From assembly GCA_007120675.1 (NCBI GenBank), contig SKNE01000263.1:1-9267 (forward strand): a stretch of DNA of 9,267 bases, read 5' to 3'. The translations under genes were made by a program, and so were the position numbers. Source of the stretch: Bacteroidales bacterium. GTDB taxonomy: Bacteria; Bacteroidota; Bacteroidia; Bacteroidales; UBA7960. Positions 4,711 to 9,267 of this stretch are shown piece after piece; position 1 is the first letter of the stretch, and each line of letters opens with the position of its first letter. Under the pieces are notes generated by a model. The model did not search any database. It saw only the letters and a program-made list of their open reading frames with translations, and was not told the DNA's origin.

Positions 4711-6927
4711 TCAGTTACCCATTTCTGAGAAGAAACGTATCCGCATGAGGCGTACCTCCTCTTCGGAGAATTCATCCTCACCCAGCTCAGCCAGGGCCTC
4801 CTGGTAGGAATCGGTTTCGGCCGTTTTAAAGTAGTCGAATATCTCTTCCTGCTTGTCAATGTCCACCACCTCGTTGATGTAGTAACGTATATCTATCTTG
4901 GTTCCACTGGCCACAATACTTTCCAGCTCCTGCAGCAGCTCGTCAAAATCAAGCCCCTTGGCCTCTGCCAGGTCCTCCAGGGACACTTTCCTGTCGATAT
5001 TTTTGATCAGGTAAACCTTGAGCCCCGACTTGTTCACCACCGACTTTACCACCATGTCCATCGGCCGTTCAATCTCGTTGTCTGCCACATAACGTTCGAT
5101 CAGGTCTACAAAGGGCCTGCCGAAACGCTCTGCCTTTCCTGAGCCGACCCCGGTGATCTGCTTCAGCTCATCCAGTTTGACAGGGTATTGTATGGCCATA
5201 TCCTCCAGCGACGGATCCTGGAAAATGACAAAGGGGGGCAGGTTGTGCTTGCGGGCCATCTGCTTGCGCAGGTCCTTCAGCAAGGCAAACAAGACCTTGT
5301 CGGTGGCACTGGTTTTCTGTGCCAGTCCCGTCATGCCGTCCACCTCCTCGGGATTGTCATAATCGTGGTCCTTGCTCATCATCACTGAGCGGGGACTATC
5401 CAGGTAGTCCTTGCCTGCACCGGTCAGCTTCAACGTTCCATAGTCCTCTATGTCTTTTTCCAGCAATCTCTCGATCAGGGCCTGCCGCAGAACGGCAAAC
5501 CAGAATTTCTGGTCCTTGTCAGCACCCTTTCCAAAAACCTCCAGTTGATTGTGCTTGCAGGATTTTACGGTTGTGGTACCTTTTCCCATAAGAATATTGA
5601 TTACATGTGTTGGCTTAAACAGTTCCTTCACCGCCAAAACGGTTTCTAACAGCAGGCAAATATATTCTTTTCCTTCAAACTTTTCCTTGGGATTTAAACA
5701 ATTGTCACATGAGCCACAGTTTTCCTTGTGATAGATCTCCCCAAAATAGTTCAGCAGGGTCTTTCGGCGGCAAATGGACGACTCGGCATAGGCCACCGTC
5801 TCCATCAGGAGCTGCATGCCAATCTCCTGCTCTGCCACCGGTTTGCCTTTGAGGAACTTTTCCATCTTCTGGATGTCGTCATAGGAATAAAAGGCGATGC
5901 AATTACCCTCCCCCTCATCCCGTCCCGAGCGCCCTGTCTCCTGGTAATAGGCTTCCAGGCTCTTGGGAAAGTCATGGTGGATCACATAACGAACATCCGG
6001 TTTGTCGATACCCATGCCAAAGGCTATCGTGGCCACGATCACGTCGGCATCCTCCATCAGGAACTGGTCCTGGTTGGACACACGCACGGCAGAATCCAAG
6101 CCGGCATGATAAGGCAGGGCCCTGACCCCATTGACCTGGAGGGTGGCGGCCAGCTCCTCCACCTTTTTACGGCTGAGGCAATAAATGATGCCCGACTTAC
6201 CCTCCTGGGCCTTCACATAACGAATGATGTCACGGGTGATATTCTTGGTCTTGGGCCTGATCTCATAGTAGAGGTTCGGGCGGTTGAAAGAGGAAATAAA
6301 GCGCCTGGCATCCATCATCCGCAGGTTCTTCTGGATATCCTGCTGAACCTTTGGCGTGGCCGTGGCCGTGAGGGCGATGACCGGCACCCCGTCATCCAGG
6401 ATATCGATGATGGGACGCAGCCTGCGGTACTCAGGCCGGAAATCATGACCCCACTCCGAGATGCAGTGGGCCTCATCGATGGCAAAAAAGGACAGGGGAA
6501 TGGAGCGCAGAAAATCCACGTTATCCTCCTTGGTGAGGGACTCCGGGGCCACATAAAGCAACTTGGTTAAGCCGCTGCTCAGGTCACTCTTTACCTGGTT
6601 TACCTCGGCCCTGGAGAGCGATGAGTTCAGCACATGTGCAATGCCGTCATAGCTGGCGAAGTTGCGGATGGCATCCACCTGGTTCTTCATCAGGGCTATC
6701 AGGGGCGACACCACAATGGCGGTGCCTTCTCCAATCAATGCCGGCAACTGGTAACACATCGATTTTCCACCACCCGTGGGCATGATCACAAAGGTATCGT
6801 GACCATCCAGCAAACTCCGCACAATGGCCTCCTGGTCCCCTTTAAAGGCACCATAACCAAAAATCTGCTTCAGCAGCTCGCGAAGAGACACACTGCTATT
6901 TACCTCCATTACACAACGTATTGACAT
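4711..6927 (-). CDS. recQ: ATP-dependent DNA helicase RecQ
   Basis: A superfamily 2 3'-5' helicase acting in recombination repair and stalled-fork processing. Of 738 residues, the helicase core is complete: Q-motif around Y25-Q32, Walker A MPTGGGKS (49-56), DEAH (151-154) with the RecQ aromatic-rich loop SEWGHDFR (157-164), TATATP (187-192) and motif VI QETGRSGR (329-336). The RecQ zinc domain has Cys386, Cys404, Cys407 and Cys410 (CRRKTLLNYFGE ... CGSCDNC). A winged helix follows (about 415-510), then an HRDC domain (about 541-614, ending ITGVGSGKAERFG). A further 124 residues (615-738) form a helical, acidic tail; comparable tails are, as I recall, common in Bacteroidota RecQ, while E. coli RecQ stops after the HRDC near 609. 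M7 (ATG at 6909) is an alternative start; neither has a clear Shine-Dalgarno sequence. The gene diverges from kdsD across 155 bp. Confidence 0.96.
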   Translation of the reverse strand: MSIRCVMEVNSSVSLRELLKQIFGYGAFKGDQEAIVRSLLDGHDTFVIMPTGGGKSMCYQLPALIGEGTAIVVSPLIALMKNQVDAIRNFASYDGIAHVLNSSLSRAEVNQVKSDLSSGLTKLLYVAPESLTKEDNVDFLRSIPLSFFAIDEAHCISEWGHDFRPEYRRLRPIIDILDDGVPVIALTATATPKVQQDIQKNLRMMDARRFISSFNRPNLYYEIRPKTKNITRDIIRYVKAQEGKSGIIYCLSRKKVEELAATLQVNGVRALPYHAGLDSAVRVSNQDQFLMEDADVIVATIAFGMGIDKPDVRYVIHHDFPKSLEAYYQETGRSGRDEGEGNCIAFYSYDDIQKMEKFLKGKPVAEQEIGMQLLMETVAYAESSICRRKTLLNYFGEIYHKENCGSCDNCLNPKEKFEGKEYICLLLETVLAVKELFKPTHVINILMGKGTTTVKSCKHNQLEVFGKGADKDQKFWFAVLRQALIERLLEKDIEDYGTLKLTGAGKDYLDSPRSVMMSKDHDYDNPEEVDGMTGLAQKTSATDKVLFALLKDLRKQMARKHNLPPFVIFQDPSLEDMAIQYPVKLDELKQITGVGSGKAERFGRPFVDLIERYVADNEIERPMDMVVKSVVNKSGLKVYLIKNIDRKVSLEDLAEAKGLDFDELLQELESIVASGTKIDIRYYINEVVDIDKQEEIFDYFKTAETDSYQEALAELGEDEFSEEEVRLMRIRFFSEMGN

Positions 6928-6990
6928 TCAACTTTGTAACCGCATTACTCCGTGGATTAGCATCTGCCACTGCGGGGAAATATGGCTGAT

Positions 6991-7023
6991 TTTCCTGATA
7001 TTGAGAAAAATCCTGTAGGTTTG
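6991..7023 (+). promoter_or_regulatory. Candidate promoter for kdsD-lptB
   Basis: TAGGTTTG (7016-7023) is an exact TAnnTTTG -7 box. TTTC (6991-6994), 21 bp upstream, is a one-mismatch -33 element. The start would be near 7029, about 54 nt before the kdsD start. A second, weaker box TAAATTTA occurs at 7029-7036. Confidence 0.45.
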
Positions 7024-7082
7024 TACTGTAAATTTACCATTAAAAAGCCATTCAAGCAATAACTTTTCCATATTTTTTTACA

Positions 7083-8048
7083 GTGAAGAACGCAGCGGAC
7101 ATACAAGAGATTGCTTTACGTACCATAGAGGATGAATACCTTGCGATCAGGGGCTTGAAAGCGTATATTGATTCCCAATTCGTCCGTGCCGTGGAACGCA
7201 TACTGGACTGCAGTGGCCGTGTGGTGATCACCGGGATCGGCAAGAGTGCCATCATTGCCGGAAAGATCGTAGCCACCTTTAACTCCACGGGCACCCCTTC
7301 TATCTTCATGCACGCCGCCGATGCCATCCACGGCGACCTGGGCATCATACAAAGGGAAGACATCATCATTTGCATCAGCAACAGCGGCAGCACCCCCGAG
7401 ATCAAGGTCCTGACCCCCATGCTGAAGTCCCTCGGCGCACTCCTCATCGGGATGGTGGGCAACACCGCTTCCTACCTGGCCCGCCAGTCCGATATCGTGA
7501 TCAACACCACGGTGGAGCAGGAAGCGAGTCCGGGCAACCCGGCACCCACATGCAGCACCACGGCCCAGCTTGTCATGGGTGACGCCATGGCCATGGCACT
7601 TCTGCACTGCCGCGGATTCACTGCCAGCGACTTTGCCCGCTACCACCCCGGTGGCTCACTGGGTAAGCAGCTGTACCTCAAGGCAGAGAACCTCTATCCC
7701 AGGAATGCCAGGCCGGCGGTGACACCGGCAGACGACATACCGGCCCTGATCGTGGAGATATCGGGGAAGCGGCTCGGGGTGACAGCCGTGCTGGATCATG
7801 GCCGCGTGGTGGGCATCATCACCGATGGCGACCTGCGCCGCATGCTGCAAAAGGGTGAGGACATATCCGGCCTCAGGGCAAAGGATATAATGACCACGGA
7901 CCCCAAGACCATCCCGGGAAGTACCCTGGCTGTGGATGCCCTGGAGCTGATGCGTCAAAACAATATCACCCAGCTGCTCGTTGTGGATGAAGGGGAGTAC
8001 AAAGGGGTCGTGCACCTGCACGACATCCTGAACGAAGGCATTATCTGA
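7083..8048 (+). CDS. kdsD: Arabinose-5-phosphate isomerase (KpsF/GutQ family)
   Basis: Interconverts D-ribulose 5-phosphate and D-arabinose 5-phosphate, the first committed step to Kdo for lipopolysaccharide. The 321 residues match the family length: an N-terminal SIS domain (about 30-185) and two CBS domains (about 205-320; DIMTTDPKTI begins the second). Active-site residues known from the E. coli enzyme are all found with a constant offset of 5: K54 in TGIGKSA, H83 in AIHGDLG, E106 in SNSGSTPEI, E147 in TVEQEASPGNPAPT and H188 in ARYHPGGSLG. The start is GTG at 7083. Upstream in that frame there is only ATT/ATA before a stop at 7041, so GTG is the only usual choice and gives a normal N terminus. 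lptB follows after 23 bp, which fits one LPS operon. CBS domains suggest regulation by a nucleotide or sugar-nucleotide, but no ligand can be read from sequence. Confidence 0.94.
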   Translation: MKNAADIQEIALRTIEDEYLAIRGLKAYIDSQFVRAVERILDCSGRVVITGIGKSAIIAGKIVATFNSTGTPSIFMHAADAIHGDLGIIQREDIIICISNSGSTPEIKVLTPMLKSLGALLIGMVGNTASYLARQSDIVINTTVEQEASPGNPAPTCSTTAQLVMGDAMAMALLHCRGFTASDFARYHPGGSLGKQLYLKAENLYPRNARPAVTPADDIPALIVEISGKRLGVTAVLDHGRVVGIITDGDLRRMLQKGEDISGLRAKDIMTTDPKTIPGSTLAVDALELMRQNNITQLLVVDEGEYKGVVHLHDILNEGII

Positions 8049-8061
8049 GGAGTCCTTTAAT

Positions 8062-8069
8062 TGAGGAGT
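8062..8069 (+). promoter_or_regulatory. Shine-Dalgarno-like site of lptB
   Basis: TGAGGAGT carries AGGAG (8064-8068), 3 nt before the ATG at 8072 and 12 nt before a second in-frame ATG at 8081. Neither spacing is ideal, so this does not settle the start. An identical TGAGGAGT overlaps the kdsD stop codon at 8046-8053. Confidence 0.45.
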
Positions 8070-8071
8070 GT

Positions 8072-8806
8072 ATGACAGGAATGAAGCTGTATACCAGGGA
8101 CCTGGTGAAGAAATACAAAAAGCGTGTGGTGGTGAACCATGTGTCGGTGGAAGTGAGCCAGGGGGAGATCGTGGGCCTGCTGGGACCCAACGGGGCGGGG
8201 AAGACCACCACCTTTTATATGATCGTCGGACTGATCAAGCCCAACCAGGGCACCATCCACCTGGACCGGGAAAACATCACCAGGGAGCCCATGTACAGGA
8301 GAGCCAAGCGCGGCATTGGCTACCTGGCCCAGGAGGCCAGTGTTTTCCGCAACCTGAGTGTGGAAGACAACATCAGGGCCGTGCTGGAGTTCAGCGGAAA
8401 GAGCAAGGCGGAGCAGCGGGACAAGCTGGAGGGCCTGCTGGACGAGTTTGGCCTGCAGTATATCCGGAAAAGCAAGGGGATCACCCTCTCGGGCGGAGAA
8501 AGGCGGCGGACCGAAATAGCGCGTTCGCTGGCCGTGGACCCGAAATTCATTCTCCTGGACGAACCCTTCGCCGGCGTCGACCCCATCGCCGTGGAGGACA
8601 TCCAGCAGATCGTCTCCCAGCTCAAGGAGAAAAACATCGGGGTGCTGATCACCGATCACAATGTACATGAAACCCTGAGCATTACCGACAGGGCCTACCT
8701 GCTCTTTGAGGGAAGCATACTAAAGGCGGGCACGGCGGAGGACCTGGCCAGCGACAAGGAAGTGCGCAGGCTATACCTCGGGGAGAGCTTCCAGCTAAGG
8801 CGCTGA
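8072..8806 (+). CDS. lptB: LPS export ABC transporter ATP-binding protein
   Basis: Cytoplasmic ATPase of the LptB2FG complex, which extracts LPS from the inner membrane and drives it along the Lpt bridge to the outer surface. All ABC motifs are intact in 244 residues: Walker A GPNGAGKTT (38-46), Q-loop Gln87 in YLAQEASVF, signature LSGGERRR (139-146), Walker B ILLDEP (160-165, catalytic Glu164) and the switch histidine His196 in ITDHN. The YLAQEASVFRNLSVEDN stretch and the LSGGERRRTEIARSLA signature are typical of LptB rather than of amino-acid or generic ABC ATPases. Two starts are possible, M1 (8072) or M4 (8081, giving MKLYTRDLVKKY); the first is kept. It lies 23 bp behind kdsD. Its last 12 bp, stop codon included, overlap the 3' end of convergent ispF. 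Confidence 0.95.
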   Translation: MTGMKLYTRDLVKKYKKRVVVNHVSVEVSQGEIVGLLGPNGAGKTTTFYMIVGLIKPNQGTIHLDRENITREPMYRRAKRGIGYLAQEASVFRNLSVEDNIRAVLEFSGKSKAEQRDKLEGLLDEFGLQYIRKSKGITLSGGERRRTEIARSLAVDPKFILLDEPFAGVDPIAVEDIQQIVSQLKEKNIGVLITDHNVHETLSITDRAYLLFEGSILKAGTAEDLASDKEVRRLYLGESFQLRR

Positions 8807-9267
8807 CGACCGAAGCAGGGCCACGGCCCAGGCTGCGGCACCCTCCTCCCTGCCAACGAAGCCCAGGTGCTCGGTGGTGGTGGCCTTGATCGACAAAGCT
8901 TCTTTCTCTATTTCCATGACTTGGCAGAGGATCTCCTGCATATCCCCTATGTAGCTGGCAATCTTTGGTCGCTGCAGGCAGAGCGTACAGTCGATGTTGC
9001 CCACCCAATAACCTGCCTCCCTGATTTTGGCCATGGTATCGGCCAGCATCCGCTTACTGTCCATCTCCCTGTACAGGCTGTCATGATCGGGATAGTGCTC
9101 CCCGATATCCCTCAGTCCGGCCGCGCCCAGCAGGGCATCCATGATGGCGTGCACCAGCACGTCGGCATCGGAGTGGCCGGCCAGGCCCTTATCAAAAGGG
9201 ATGGTTATGCCACCCAGCACCAGCGGCCGGCCACTGACAAATGGGTGCACATCAAAGCCAAAGCCTA
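8795..9267 (-). CDS. ispF: 2-C-methyl-D-erythritol 2,4-cyclodiphosphate synthase (start outside window)
   Basis: Catalyses the fifth step of the MEP isoprenoid pathway, cyclising CDP-ME 2-phosphate to ME-2,4-cyclodiphosphate with release of CMP; it works as a trimer with zinc. The reverse strand at the right edge reads GFGFDVHPF, which aligns with the family N terminus (E. coli GHGFDVH). Asp8 and His10, two zinc ligands, are therefore present, and only about three codons are missing. The third ligand (His42 equivalent) is the second His of HSDADVLVHAIMDALLGA. LRDIGEHYPD and the C-terminal TTTEHLGFVGREEGAAA segment are also diagnostic. The GTG at 9250 encodes the Val of DVH and is not the start. 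The TAG stop at 8795-8797 lies inside the end of convergent lptB. No terminator lies between the two genes. Confidence 0.94.
   Translation of the reverse strand, partial: GFGFDVHPFVSGRPLVLGGITIPFDKGLAGHSDADVLVHAIMDALLGAAGLRDIGEHYPDHDSLYREMDSKRMLADTMAKIREAGYWVGNIDCTLCLQRPKIASYIGDMQEILCQVMEIEKEALSIKATTTEHLGFVGREEGAAAWAVALLRSSAP

Noticed and set aside
5728..6570. 280-codon open frame on the plus strand
   Set aside because: Antisense to the recQ helicase core; His/Leu/Gly-rich translation typical of a shadow frame.
6928..7010. Minus-strand promoter for recQ
   Set aside because: No CAAAnnTA (reverse complement of the -7 box) is found in the proper place upstream of the recQ start.
9248..9250. 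GTG as start of ispF
   Set aside because: The frame continues to the window edge as GFGFDVH, and this GTG is the Val between zinc ligands Asp and His; the true start is outside.

Overview
The window looks like ordinary chromosome from a member of the Bacteroidota, with moderately high GC for that group. Three observations support this. The promoter-like sites match the Bacteroidota -7 box TAnnTTTG rather than TATAAT, most clearly in front of the cold-shock gene. Most genes lack a convincing Shine-Dalgarno sequence. The gene content (RND pump, ATP-type PEP carboxykinase, long RecQ, KpsF/GutQ isomerase next to LptB) is typical of the phylum. The family calls rest on motifs read by eye; no database search was run.

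Layout, left to right. Positions 1-690 (+) are the last five membrane helices of an RND efflux permease that begins outside the window. Positions 793-3075 (+) are an ATP-dependent PEP carboxykinase (pckA). All its catalytic motifs are intact, but the reading frame continues about 210 residues past the normal end of the enzyme, into a coiled coil and an unrecognised alpha/beta domain. Positions 3084-3170 hold a promoter-like box followed by a large stem-loop with a T tract, either the pckA terminator or a small RNA. Positions 3312-3503 (+) are a small cold-shock protein with a clear Bacteroidota promoter and a strong terminator. Positions 3585-4656 (+) are a two-gene unit: a P-loop (deoxy)nucleotide-kinase-like protein and a dCMP deaminase. 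Positions 4711-6927 (-) are a complete RecQ helicase with a long C-terminal tail, convergent with the deaminase. Positions 7083-8806 (+) are kdsD (arabinose-5-phosphate isomerase) and lptB (LPS-export ATPase), divergent from recQ. Positions 8795-9267 (-) are ispF, lacking only its first few codons at the right edge and overlapping the end of lptB by 12 bp.

Functionally, kdsD and lptB belong together: one feeds Kdo synthesis for the LPS core, the other powers LPS transport to the outer membrane. The kinase-like gene and the deaminase probably both act on pyrimidine deoxynucleotides (dCMP to dUMP for dTMP synthesis). PckA, RecQ, Csp and IspF are independent housekeeping functions.

I see no mobile element, CRISPR array, tRNA or rRNA, and no gene-free stretch over 300 bp. 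The most unusual object is the C-terminally extended PEP carboxykinase. The junction carries an out-of-frame stop followed closely by an in-frame ATG, so it could be a true fusion or two neighbouring genes joined by a one-base indel, including an assembly error.
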